Of a stretch of DNA of 31,149 bases, positions 7,921 to 15,605 are shown piece after piece (position 1 is the first letter of the stretch; the number at the start of each line of letters is the position of its first letter). The stretch is from NCBI GenBank assembly GCA_947630525.1, contig CANRHW010000002.1, forward strand, positions 1-31,149. Direction: 5' to 3'. This DNA is from an uncultured Clostridia bacterium. Its GTDB lineage: Bacteria > Bacillota > Clostridia > UMGS1883. The translations under genes were made by a program, and so were the position numbers. The notes under the pieces were generated by a model, which was not told the origin of the DNA, ran no database searches, and saw nothing but the letters and a program-made list of their open reading frames with translations.

Positions 7921-8769
7921 TCACTGCTCAACCGTCAGCGTTTTGCCGTCGCTGGCAACGGTTACGTCCCCATTGCGGGTCTCATATGCCTTGCAATTTA
8001 CGGTTTCAAGAGCTTCCAGCGTCTTTTTCTTGGCGGGATTTTTGTCGCTGGTGCAAATAACGCCATATTTGGGAGATACGGTTTCGAAAAACTTTTTAGT
8101 ATTCTTGTTATACCTTCCGTGATGCGGCACTTTGAGAAAATCGAACCGGGCGCGATTTGTCTGGTCAAGTATTTCCGCAAGGCGGTCAGATTCGGCATCG
8201 CCGGTGAAGAGGAAGCTGTTTTCACCATGATAGGCGGCAATCGCCAGAGAAAAATCGTTGTCATCCTCGGCATAGGCCTCCCTCATGGGCGGATATACGC
8301 AGAACAGCACATCGTCAAGAGTGAAGCTCATGTTTTCTTTAAGCAAAACGGGCGACACATCCGCGCCTTCAAGGGCGTCAAGATAGTCAAAATACTCGTC
8401 GCAATCGCCCTCATAGTCGGGAGCGTATATGCGCTCCACATTCACGGCGTCAAGGACTGAGGGCACGCCGCCCACATGGTCCTTGTCATAGTGAGTTATA
8501 AAAAGATAGTCCACGTCGGCAATGCCGTTCTTGTTCAAATGCTCGGCCACCTCATCGCCGTCCTCAACCTCGCCGCAGTCTATTACGACGCAGTGGTTCT
8601 GAGTTTTTAGTATTATAGCGTCCGCCTGGCCTACCTTTAGCACCGAAAACTCAAACTCCCCGGTTACGGCCGGTATCTCCGGCGGCAGCTCGGCCTTGGG
8701 AGAACAGGCGCCGAGGAAAACGGCTAATATCAACAGCGCCGGAAGAAACATCCCCGCTTTAAACTTCAT
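7921..8769 (-). CDS. Metallo-beta-lactamase-fold lipoprotein, ComEC C-terminal-like
   Basis: The 282-residue protein has a lipoprotein signal with lipobox LGAC (Cys22), so it is probably anchored on the outer face of the membrane. The mature part begins FEFSVLKVGQADAIILKTQN, then VVIDCGE, and the metal-binding THYDKDHVGG (about residue 100), followed by FLFTGDAES and KVPHHGRYNKNTKKF. This is the order found in the MBL domain of ComEC and in stand-alone ComEC-like hydrolases, which act on nucleic acid or phosphodiester substrates. No ComEC channel is attached. It is the first gene of the operon with VTC and DUF4956 genes, preceded by a structured leader. A link to polyphosphate or another surface phosphate polymer is inference. 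Reaction unknown. Confidence 0.88.
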   Translation of the reverse strand: MKFKAGMFLPALLILAVFLGACSPKAELPPEIPAVTGEFEFSVLKVGQADAIILKTQNHCVVIDCGEVEDGDEVAEHLNKNGIADVDYLFITHYDKDHVGGVPSVLDAVNVERIYAPDYEGDCDEYFDYLDALEGADVSPVLLKENMSFTLDDVLFCVYPPMREAYAEDDNDFSLAIAAYHGENSFLFTGDAESDRLAEILDQTNRARFDFLKVPHHGRYNKNTKKFFETVSPKYGVICTSDKNPAKKKTLEALETVNCKAYETRNGDVTVASDGKTLTVEQ

Positions 8770-8804
8770 TGCGACACCTCTTTACACAGCCCTTGCAGGA
8801 TTTT

Positions 8805-8849
8805 TGCGGAAATACCGCACATAGGCGTTCGACTTCCCATTGCCTATGT
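8805..8849 (-). promoter_or_regulatory. Structured 5' leader of the MBL-VTC-DUF4956 operon
   Basis: On the minus strand ACATAGGC (8842-8849) pairs with GCCTATGT (8819-8826) around a 15-base loop containing AAGTCGAAC, directly followed by TGCGG/CCGCA around five bases (8805-8819). Both lie between the -10 and the ATG of the lipoprotein gene. No known riboswitch was recognised. Confidence 0.5.
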
Positions 8850-8856
8850 TTGTTTT

Positions 8857-8864
8857 ATTATACA
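8857..8864 (-). promoter_or_regulatory. Extended -10 promoter of the MBL-VTC-DUF4956 operon
   Basis: TGTATAAT is read on the minus strand here, about 90 bp before the start at 8769, within an AT-rich stretch. The -35 region is weak, consistent with reliance on the TG extension. Confidence 0.5.
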
Positions 8865-8918
8865 GGTTTAATATTAAAATTATATTAAGACTATATTAAA
8901 TCATTATTAAAAAGCAAC

Positions 8919-8958
8919 AAAAAATGGTATAGCACAGGAGAGTCGAACCCCGTGCTAT
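8919..8958 (-). terminator. Terminator-like hairpin with tRNA acceptor/T-arm minihelix form
   Basis: On the minus strand ATAGCAC (8952-8958) pairs perfectly with GTGCTAT (8929-8935). The 16 bases between them read GGGGTTCGACTCTCCT, a T-arm-like element with the G-TTCGA-C core. After the stem come A, CCA (8925-8927) and six Ts. It therefore looks both like a rho-independent terminator and like a tRNA reduced to its acceptor and T arms. There is no D arm or anticodon arm, so it is not a tRNA gene. It lies downstream of the MMPL gene. Confidence 0.6.
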
Positions 8959-8963
8959 ATAAT

Positions 8964-9000
8964 AACCCGCTCCGTGTCGCAGGTCACAGAGCGGGTTTTT
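8964..9000. terminator. Hairpin terminator after the MMPL gene
   Basis: AACCCGCTCCGTG (8964-8976) pairs with CACAGAGCGGGTT (8985-8997), 13 bp with one G-T pair and an 8-base loop. T runs follow on the plus strand (TTTTT) and, less strongly, on the minus strand (TTATTATAT). The loop-side sequence CGCAGGTCACAGAGCG closely matches the terminator at 18255. Confidence 0.75.
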
Positions 9001-9013
9001 GGGGGGCGGCGCG

Positions 9014-12000
9014 TCAGCTCCGCTTCTTTATTTTGCGCAGAACGATGATAACCGCCGCCGCAAGCATCAGTACTGCCAGTATAAGCATGGGCAGCAATAT
9101 GCCGGAGCGTTCGTGTATTATGCGGACGGAGGCGGAAGTGCCGGCCGCGTCAAACACAATATACTGCCCGCGAATTTTAGAGGATACCTTCCGCCAGCCG
9201 CTTGGGGTCTTGATTTGGACGGCGGCTCTGCCCGATTTGCCGCCGGCAGCGGCCAAGAGTCTCAGAGCCACGCTGTCCTCCGCTGTCAGCTCCGTGCCGG
9301 TCAGCTCTATATCATATGTGCCGTCACCGGTTTTGACGGCGTGTATCTCCGCTTCGTCAGTAAAGCTGCCCTCGGCCAGGACTATTGACAGCTCGCCCTC
9401 CTTTTCGGGGCTGGATATCACGGTTATATACGGTTCGTATTGGCAGACAAGCTCGATATCAGCGTTCACGGAGCTCTCCTCGATCTTCGGCCAGCGTCCG
9501 AAGCACCCCTCCTTTTTGGGTATTTCCGGGTAGAGGATGCGGCCCGTGTCGCTGCCGTATTTCACCTCCTGCACGCTAACGGTCTTGCCGTCGGCGATAA
9601 AGGTCACGGTGAAGCTCACCAGGCGGGCCGGCACGCCGGGCATATTTACTATCGCTTGATATTCCGCGGGTTCGGCCCTGCCGGAATAGCTTATGCCGTC
9701 GACGCCGCCGCGGCCCCTGTCAATAAAATAATTGCCGCTGACGCCGCCCATGTCCTCGCAACCGCCGAGCACCGCGCCGACGCACTCCTCGCCGGACACT
9801 TGCGAAAGGCTTATGCAACCGGAAAGGCTTTCGCCCTTGCCCGCAATGCCGCCAACATACTTGCCGCCGCTGACGTCGGACTTGGAATAGCAGTAACGGA
9901 GATTGTCGTCGGCCCGCCCGGCCACGCCGCCCACATAGCCCCCGGAGGTGCTGTCGGCCAGGGCGTAGTTTTCGCACTTGTAAACGGTGCCTATGCCGCC
10001 GAGGCCTACAACGCCGCCGACGCAGTCCTTTTTGCCCGTGACGGGGCCCTCGTTTACGCAGCTTGTCAGTACGGCCTTGGATGTATATGTAAAATTAAGG
10101 GCGTCGGGTTTTTCTATTTCGTCCTCCGGGTCCATGACGTATTCCACGGCCAGCGCTCCGGCTATTCCGCCCACGTTCCGATCGCCCTCCACGGAGCCCG
10201 AATTTGTGCAGCCGGTCACCTTGCCCTGGCGGGTGTTTTCAATATCCTCATCGGACGCGTCAACAAACCTTTCCGTATCCCGGCTGTTTTGCAGGCCGTC
10301 AAGTTCGCCGGCGGTCAGCTCCGCTACAAGGCTTAGCTGGTCGTTTATCCGTCCGAGGGCGCTCAGTTCGCCGCTGCCGGATACGGAGGAGCTGAGGCCG
10401 CTAAGCTCTTCGGATATTCTGCCGAAGCTGTCAAGCAAGCTGTCGCCCGCCGCCTTGAAATCCTCGCCAAGGGTGACGAACTCGGGGTTGGTCTCAGCAG
10501 CGAAGTCGGAAATTATGTCCGAGGCGCTGCCCACGGCGGCGTCCACATCCTCGGCGGCGTAAGACAGGGATTTAAAGCCGTCGCTCAAAAGCCCCTTGGC
10601 GGTTTTAAGCTGAGTTTCGGCCTCGTCGTTGAAGTCGTCGATTTTTTGTGCGGCGCTCTCCGCCGAGCCCCGCAATTCGTCGGCTTCGCCGCTGTCGATA
10701 GACTTACCCAGGTCGGAGAGGCCCTTTCTTATCTGCGAAAGTCCGCTGTCCAAATCGTCTATCGCGTCGCGGGCGCGGTTAGCGGCCTTGCGGAATGAAT
10801 TGAAATTAAGCTCGGTGTTAAGTATCAGCTCATCGATGCAGCTCTCTACCGTTTTAAGATCGGCGGCGCTGCTTTTGAGCCCATCTATCACGTTCCTGAG
10901 CTGGGACGATATTTCCTCGCCGTCGGCTACAAGGTCGCCGAAGCTTTCCGGCCGGGTACGGATAAGGGTCTCGATCACTTCAAGAGAAGCCGTCATGGCC
11001 TCTCTTGTGGCGGCGGCGTCTTTTATAGCCGCGGAAAGAGCGGTAAGAGCGGCCCTTTCCTCCGCCTCGTTTTTTGCGCTTATACCGTCTTGAAGGGCGT
11101 TCAGCGCACTTCTGGCCCTTGAACGGGCGGCGCTTAGATCGGTTTCGGCCCGGCGTATTTCATCAAGGGCCTCTTTTGCGTCTGATAAGTCGGCTTTTTT
11201 GACCTCATCCAGCTCGCCGCTCAGGTCCGGGACGTTCAAATTCACCGCGTCCAAGGCGGCGGCGAAACGGTCCATCGCGCTGTCAATATGCCGTGCGCCG
11301 TTCGTAAGACCGTCCGAAGCGTCGGCCAGTCTGCCCACAGCGTCAGACAGCGAAGCCGACATGGCATTGATTTCGGCCACGTTGTCATCCACAAAGCTCC
11401 CGGCGCTGTCCGCCATGACCTCCGCGCTGTCCAATGCGTCGCCGGTCTGCCGCCTTATTTCGTCCAGATGACCGCCCGCTTCGTCAGTGAGGTCGTTTGT
11501 GTCGGAAATAAAGCCGCTTATCATGGAGTTGAGCCTTGTAAGCTCGTTCTTCACCTGGTCAAGCGCGGTTTTATTGGCAGTGAGAGTTATGTAAGGCTCC
11601 GCCTGGCCCACAATGCCGCCGACGTCCTTGCGGCCCCGGATAAGGCCGGCGTTTTCGCAGCCCAGCATATAGCCCGACTGGCGGCCGGCTACGCCGCCGA
11701 CATTGTAGCCAACGTGCTGGTAGCCCACGTCGCCGATATTTTTGCAGCCCTGAATTATGCCGGTATTTCGGCCGGCTACGCCGCCGGTGTCAGTGTGGCC
11801 GAGAACGCTCTCCTCCTCGTTTTCCTCCCGAAGGGTCAGCAGATTTTCAACCACTGATCCGGCGTCGGCGTCAAGGGCTGACAAGCTGCGCTTTTTCTCC
11901 TCGGGCGAGGTGTTCACCGCCGAGCGGTTTTCGCAGCCGGAAATATAGCCGGAATTTTCACCCGCTATGCCGCCGGTGGAGTTCTGACCCTCAACGCTGC

Positions 12001-14755
12001 CCTTTACCTTGCACTTAAGTATCTGGCCGGTGTTAGTTCCGGCTACGCCGCCCACGCGGTTTTCGCCGTCCACCGCCCCGATAAAGGCGCAGCTACGTAT
12101 AGTGCCGGCATTGTCGCCGGCGACGCCGCCTATGCGATTTCTGCTGCCGCCGGGGGTTATTTTTCCGCTGACGTTGAGATCATATACCTCGGCGCCCTCC
12201 TGTATATGGCGGAAAAAGCCCAAATCGGAGCCGCTGCCCGTTATGGAAAGGTTTGAGATAGTGTGGCCGCCGCCGTCAAAGCTGCCGCCGAAGGTGGGTA
12301 TCGGCAAAAACGTCACATTCTCCATATCGATGTCGGCAGTAAGTACTACGGTTTTCCCTTTAGACCAGGTGTCAAGCGTGCAGGCCTTTGCAAAGGCGGC
12401 GAGCTCCTCCCGGTTTGAAATGGTCACGACCTCACTTTCGGCCCGCGCCGCGGGCACAAGGCCTGCGGTCATTACCGCGGCCATCGCTCCGGCTCCGGCC
12501 CGGCGTATATTCTTTATGGAGAACGAGGTCTTGTCAATGATAAAGTCGCCGAGCACCAAAAGCTGCGGCAGTACGCCCATTACCAGAATTATTGATATCA
12601 GCGTACCGCGGCTGGGGCAGACGCCTATAGACGAAATCGCAGGTTCGGAGGACAGCAGACCTATGGCCGCCCCCGCCGCCGCAAGAATGGAGCCGGATGT
12701 AAATATGGTCGGAAAGGCCAAATTCAGCGATTGCTTTATGGCTTCAAGTTTGGACATTTCATGCCTCAGCTCGGTATATCTGTTGGTTATGACGATGGCG
12801 TAATCGATATTCGCGCCCATCTGAATGGAGCTGACAATAAGGTAGCTCATAAAGAACAGCGGCTTGTTCATCATGGTCGGGAATGAAAAGTTTATCCATA
12901 CGCTGCCTTGTATCACCAAAATCAAAATTATGGGTATGCCGGCCGACTGGAAAGTAAAGAACAGCACCAGCATTACGAACAAGATCGACAGTATGCTTAT
13001 GAGGGTATTGTCGTGGCCGAAAGTAGACGACAGGTCGAAATCGTTGGTGGAATTGCCCGCCAGCGTCACGTCGTCGTAATACTTTTCGGCAGTGGAACGG
13101 ACCGTATCAAGGAACTCAAAGGTCTCGGGACTTTCCTCCGGCAGATTTAAATTCAGCACGAGCCGGCTGTGATCGTCGCTTTCGAGCTGGAGCTTGCCGT
13201 CGGACAGCTTTTCGTTCAGCTCGGCAAGGGTGTCGGCAGTGTCCTCGTCCAGCGAAACGTAACCCTCCTCGGTCATCTCATAAACAAAGTCAAACAGGTC
13301 GACCAGCGCTATGCGGTAATCGTCTATTCCGCCAACGATGCGGCCATAGCTGTTCTCTTTGGAAGCATAGGCCGTATAGACAAGCCTCACCAGCTCCACG
13401 TCAATGTCGGTCAGCTCCGAAAACTCCCGCGGACTTAACCGATCGCCCACGCTGTAGCCGTCCTTGGCCTCCACGGCGGCCAGCGCGGTGACGCTGTCTA
13501 CCTGATCGAAGGCTTCGAGCTCGTTTGCCAGGGCCTGCTCTTTTTCGTAGTCGCCGGAGGGAATGAGGACGGCCAGCACATTTGTCGAGCTGAAAGTGCT
13601 GTCTATCATTTCCTGCGCTATTTGCGCTTCGTTTTTGGTTATCGTTGAAAGGCCGGTATAGCTGTACACATATGGGCACGCCTTGGACAGGAAAAATCCG
13701 CTCACCACCAGAACGGCAAAAATGGCCGGCGCAACGTAGCGCAGCTTTACCACAAGATTGTTCCAGGCGGTTATTTGCGGAACAAAGCTCCTATGGTGGG
13801 TCTTGTCGATAAGGGGACTGAAGGACAGCAAGAGTCCCGGCATAAGTGTAAATACGGTAATAATGCTTATAATTATTGCTTTTATCATTACCATGCTCAT
13901 ATCAAAGCCCAGGCGGAAGTGCATAAAGCTCATGGCCCCAAGGCCCGAAAGGGTGGTCAGGCAGCTTCCGGATATCTCCGGTATGGCTTTGCACAAGGCT
14001 TGGACCACAGAATCTCTGGGATCGAGCTTTTCTCTTTCCTCCGTATATCTATGGCATAGAATTATGGCGTAGTCTATGGCCAAGGCCAACTGCAAAACCA
14101 CCGAAATCGAATTGGAAATAAAGGATATAGTGCCGAACATGAAATTCGTGCCCTTATTCAGCAGGGCGGATATGCCAAAGGTGAGCACCAGCACCGGTAT
14201 TTCCATATATGTTCTGGAAGTAAGGGTCAGTACGGAAAGTATTATCACACAGGCGATTATCATTACCATGGTCATTTCTTTTTGTGTGGTGTCGGCCTTG
14301 GTGTCGCCCAGCTCCGCCGAAACGTAAAGGTCGTAATTTTTAAGCCGGTTTTCGATCTCGGCGAGGGCGGTTTCACACACGGGATCGTCGGCTTCTCCGT
14401 CAAAGGTCACAGAAAACAAAGCCGCCGCGTCGCTGTAGTGAGCGTCGGTTGAGTCAAAAGCTATTTCCTTGACGCCTTCAATTTTTTCCAGTTCGGCCCT
14501 GATAGTTTCCGCATCGTCATAGGCGATGTTATCCACCATGACTTCGGCCGTGGCATAGGTGGTAAATTCCTCGTCCATCATTGTCAGTCCGCGGCGGGTC
14601 TCGGAAGCCTCGTCAAGATAGTCGGTCAGATCGTTGTCCACCTTTACCCAGCCCGTAGAAAACACGCTGAAAATCGCCAAAAGTATATAAATAAGATAAA
14701 AGCCCTTTCTGCGGTCAACGATAAAAGCCGCAACTTTTTCAAGAGGCTTGTTCAT
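9014..14755 (-). CDS. Giant MMPL/RND-family transporter fused to extracellular GLUG and coiled-coil domains
   Basis: The 1913-residue protein has several parts. Residues 1-750 form a complete MMPL-type exporter: one N-terminal span, an outside loop, then five spans, and this unit repeats (second loop about 350-590). LALAIDYAIILCHRY and QMGANIDYAIVITNRY carry the proton-relay Asp-Tyr of each half. A hydrophobic AAVMTAGLVPAARAES segment (about 752-772) resembles an internal signal sequence. About 875-1055 are GLUG repeats (GGVAG, GGIAGENSGYI and similar), 1060-1490 a long heptad-rich Ala/Asp/Leu coiled coil, 1500-1690 a second GLUG block, then a beta-rich region. A final span (ILLPMLILAVLMLAAAVIIV) ends in RKIKKRS. 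Known MMPL proteins export lipids or glycolipids; the added outer domains suggest a tether or periplasm-equivalent conduit through the wall. Divergent TetR gene suggests efflux-type control. ATG at 14755 follows GGGGGA. A frameshift-free single frame argues against assembly error. Confidence 0.88.
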   Translation of the reverse strand: MNKPLEKVAAFIVDRRKGFYLIYILLAIFSVFSTGWVKVDNDLTDYLDEASETRRGLTMMDEEFTTYATAEVMVDNIAYDDAETIRAELEKIEGVKEIAFDSTDAHYSDAAALFSVTFDGEADDPVCETALAEIENRLKNYDLYVSAELGDTKADTTQKEMTMVMIIACVIILSVLTLTSRTYMEIPVLVLTFGISALLNKGTNFMFGTISFISNSISVVLQLALAIDYAIILCHRYTEEREKLDPRDSVVQALCKAIPEISGSCLTTLSGLGAMSFMHFRLGFDMSMVMIKAIIISIITVFTLMPGLLLSFSPLIDKTHHRSFVPQITAWNNLVVKLRYVAPAIFAVLVVSGFFLSKACPYVYSYTGLSTITKNEAQIAQEMIDSTFSSTNVLAVLIPSGDYEKEQALANELEAFDQVDSVTALAAVEAKDGYSVGDRLSPREFSELTDIDVELVRLVYTAYASKENSYGRIVGGIDDYRIALVDLFDFVYEMTEEGYVSLDEDTADTLAELNEKLSDGKLQLESDDHSRLVLNLNLPEESPETFEFLDTVRSTAEKYYDDVTLAGNSTNDFDLSSTFGHDNTLISILSILFVMLVLFFTFQSAGIPIILILVIQGSVWINFSFPTMMNKPLFFMSYLIVSSIQMGANIDYAIVITNRYTELRHEMSKLEAIKQSLNLAFPTIFTSGSILAAAGAAIGLLSSEPAISSIGVCPSRGTLISIILVMGVLPQLLVLGDFIIDKTSFSIKNIRRAGAGAMAAVMTAGLVPAARAESEVVTISNREELAAFAKACTLDTWSKGKTVVLTADIDMENVTFLPIPTFGGSFDGGGHTISNLSITGSGSDLGFFRHIQEGAEVYDLNVSGKITPGGSRNRIGGVAGDNAGTIRSCAFIGAVDGENRVGGVAGTNTGQILKCKVKGSVEGQNSTGGIAGENSGYISGCENRSAVNTSPEEKKRSLSALDADAGSVVENLLTLREENEEESVLGHTDTGGVAGRNTGIIQGCKNIGDVGYQHVGYNVGGVAGRQSGYMLGCENAGLIRGRKDVGGIVGQAEPYITLTANKTALDQVKNELTRLNSMISGFISDTNDLTDEAGGHLDEIRRQTGDALDSAEVMADSAGSFVDDNVAEINAMSASLSDAVGRLADASDGLTNGARHIDSAMDRFAAALDAVNLNVPDLSGELDEVKKADLSDAKEALDEIRRAETDLSAARSRARSALNALQDGISAKNEAEERAALTALSAAIKDAAATREAMTASLEVIETLIRTRPESFGDLVADGEEISSQLRNVIDGLKSSAADLKTVESCIDELILNTELNFNSFRKAANRARDAIDDLDSGLSQIRKGLSDLGKSIDSGEADELRGSAESAAQKIDDFNDEAETQLKTAKGLLSDGFKSLSYAAEDVDAAVGSASDIISDFAAETNPEFVTLGEDFKAAGDSLLDSFGRISEELSGLSSSVSGSGELSALGRINDQLSLVAELTAGELDGLQNSRDTERFVDASDEDIENTRQGKVTGCTNSGSVEGDRNVGGIAGALAVEYVMDPEDEIEKPDALNFTYTSKAVLTSCVNEGPVTGKKDCVGGVVGLGGIGTVYKCENYALADSTSGGYVGGVAGRADDNLRYCYSKSDVSGGKYVGGIAGKGESLSGCISLSQVSGEECVGAVLGGCEDMGGVSGNYFIDRGRGGVDGISYSGRAEPAEYQAIVNMPGVPARLVSFTVTFIADGKTVSVQEVKYGSDTGRILYPEIPKKEGCFGRWPKIEESSVNADIELVCQYEPYITVISSPEKEGELSIVLAEGSFTDEAEIHAVKTGDGTYDIELTGTELTAEDSVALRLLAAAGGKSGRAAVQIKTPSGWRKVSSKIRGQYIVFDAAGTSASVRIIHERSGILLPMLILAVLMLAAAVIIVLRKIKKRS

Positions 14756-14774
14756 GAAAATCCCCCTCAGATTA

Positions 14775-14803
14775 TTGACAAACGTTGATTAAACAATTAT
14801 AAT
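14775..14803 (+). promoter_or_regulatory. Consensus promoter of the TetR-family gene, overlapping the MMPL promoter region
   Basis: TTGACA (14775-14780), 17 bases and TATAAT (14798-14803) match consensus exactly. On the other strand TTGACT (14821-14826) with TTATAA at 18 bases (14797-14802) could drive the MMPL gene, so the two promoters would share their -10 region. The spacer holds an imperfect TTG-N6-CAA element. Confidence 0.7.
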
Positions 14804-14864
14804 AACATTATACTAATGCAAGTCAAAGAATACAATACGCAGTTTTTTTCAAACTGACGCATAA

Positions 14865-14890
14865 TCAACAAATTCAAGGCAAATTGTTGA
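14865..14890. promoter_or_regulatory. Probable TetR operator
   Basis: TCAACAAATT (14865-14874), six bases, then AAATTGTTGA (14881-14890) form a 26-bp inverted repeat with one mismatch per arm. It lies between the promoter and the ribosome site of the TetR gene. The outer part AATCAACA recurs inverted as CGTTGATT at 14783-14790 inside the promoter, giving a possible second site. Confidence 0.55.
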
Positions 14891-14906
14891 GCTGGAGGGA
14901 AATTAT

Positions 14907-15479
14907 ATGTCAGAAAATGAGGATCGCCGCGTACGCAAAACAAAAAAGCTGATACAGGGGGCGCTGGCCCAACTGCTCACAGAAAAGCCCCTGAGCGCCA
15001 TAAGCGTTAGGGAGATCGCCGAGCTGGCCGACATAAACCGCGGAACGTTTTATCTGCACTACAGGGATATTTACGATATGGCCCGGCAGCTCCAAGATGA
15101 AATAATTGAAAAATTCGACCGAATAGTGGACAGCCACACTCACCGGGAGAGCACTGACGAATTGTTCCCGCTTTTGGCGGAGCTCTTCGGCCTTTTGGCG
15201 GAGAACGCCCAATTTGTCCGGGTAATGGCGAGCAAAAACGGCGACGCGGCCTTTTTGGACAAGCTGAATAATATTATACGGGAAAAATGCCTCGCCGACG
15301 CGCGGACCATGCTCAATATCAGCAATACAGACGAGTTTGAATATTTCTATGACTATATCGTATCCGGCTGCATAGGCGTGTGCCACGCCTGGCTTACGGG
15401 CGGCATGAAAGAGTCTCCCGCGCAAATGGCCGGCTTTGTCGAAAGAATGATGCTCCATGGGGTACAGGCCGTGTCGTAA
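14907..15479 (+). CDS. TetR/AcrR family transcriptional regulator
   Basis: The 190-residue protein has an N-terminal helix-turn-helix (LIQGALAQLLTEKPLSAISV, then REIAELADINRGTFYLHYRD, residues about 12-55). The RGTFYLHYRD end is the recognition helix of the TetR family. The C-terminal domain (FPLLAELFGLLAENAQFVRV and HAWLTGGMKESPAQMAGFVE) is of the kind seen in DhaS-like Firmicutes regulators and would bind an unknown ligand. It is transcribed away from the MMPL fusion gene, with the operator candidate at 14865-14890 between them, so autoregulation and repression of the exporter are likely. ATG at 14907 follows GGAGGG. Confidence 0.92.
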   Translation: MSENEDRRVRKTKKLIQGALAQLLTEKPLSAISVREIAELADINRGTFYLHYRDIYDMARQLQDEIIEKFDRIVDSHTHRESTDELFPLLAELFGLLAENAQFVRVMASKNGDAAFLDKLNNIIREKCLADARTMLNISNTDEFEYFYDYIVSGCIGVCHAWLTGGMKESPAQMAGFVERMMLHGVQAVS

Positions 15480-15518
15480 CGGAGCAAATCTTTTTGTATG
15501 GAAAGCTTCCTCGCCGGA

Positions 15519-15572
15519 CTGGGCGCCGGTTATCAAGGCGGCGCTATGGCCCGCGGCTAAACAGGCGCCCAG
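15519..15572. repeat. Spaced 9-bp inverted repeat between TetR gene and integrase
   Basis: CTGGGCGCC (15519-15527) and GGCGCCCAG (15564-15572) are exact inverted copies 36 bases apart. The stretch between the TetR stop and the integrase stop (15480-15605) holds no convincing gene. It may be a terminator-like structure or part of a recombination site; no T run follows. Confidence 0.4.
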
Positions 15573-15605
15573 CCCTGCGCGGCAGTTTTACCGAAGGCAC
15601 AAAAA

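Noticed and set aside
7261..8460. 399-aa plus-strand frame across the VTC and MBL genes
   Set aside because: It crosses two well-supported minus-strand genes and has no recognisable domain or start signal.
8925..8958. A tRNA gene
   Set aside because: Only acceptor and T-arm parts are present. There is no D arm, anticodon arm or room for them; the T run makes it at least a terminator.
9440..11857. Several plus-strand frames of 150-300 residues opposite the MMPL gene
   Set aside because: Low-complexity Ala/Gly/Val-rich texts created by the GLUG and coiled-coil repeats on the other strand.
9500..12200. CRISPR-like or DNA-level tandem repeats
   Set aside because: The apparent repetition comes from diverged GLUG protein repeats (GGVAG-type); there are no identical repeats with regular spacers.
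15498..15560. A 20-residue Gly/Ala-rich ORF (MESFLAGLGAGYQGGAMARG)
   Set aside because: Too short, with poor ribosome-site spacing, and within an inverted repeat; no support beyond an open frame.
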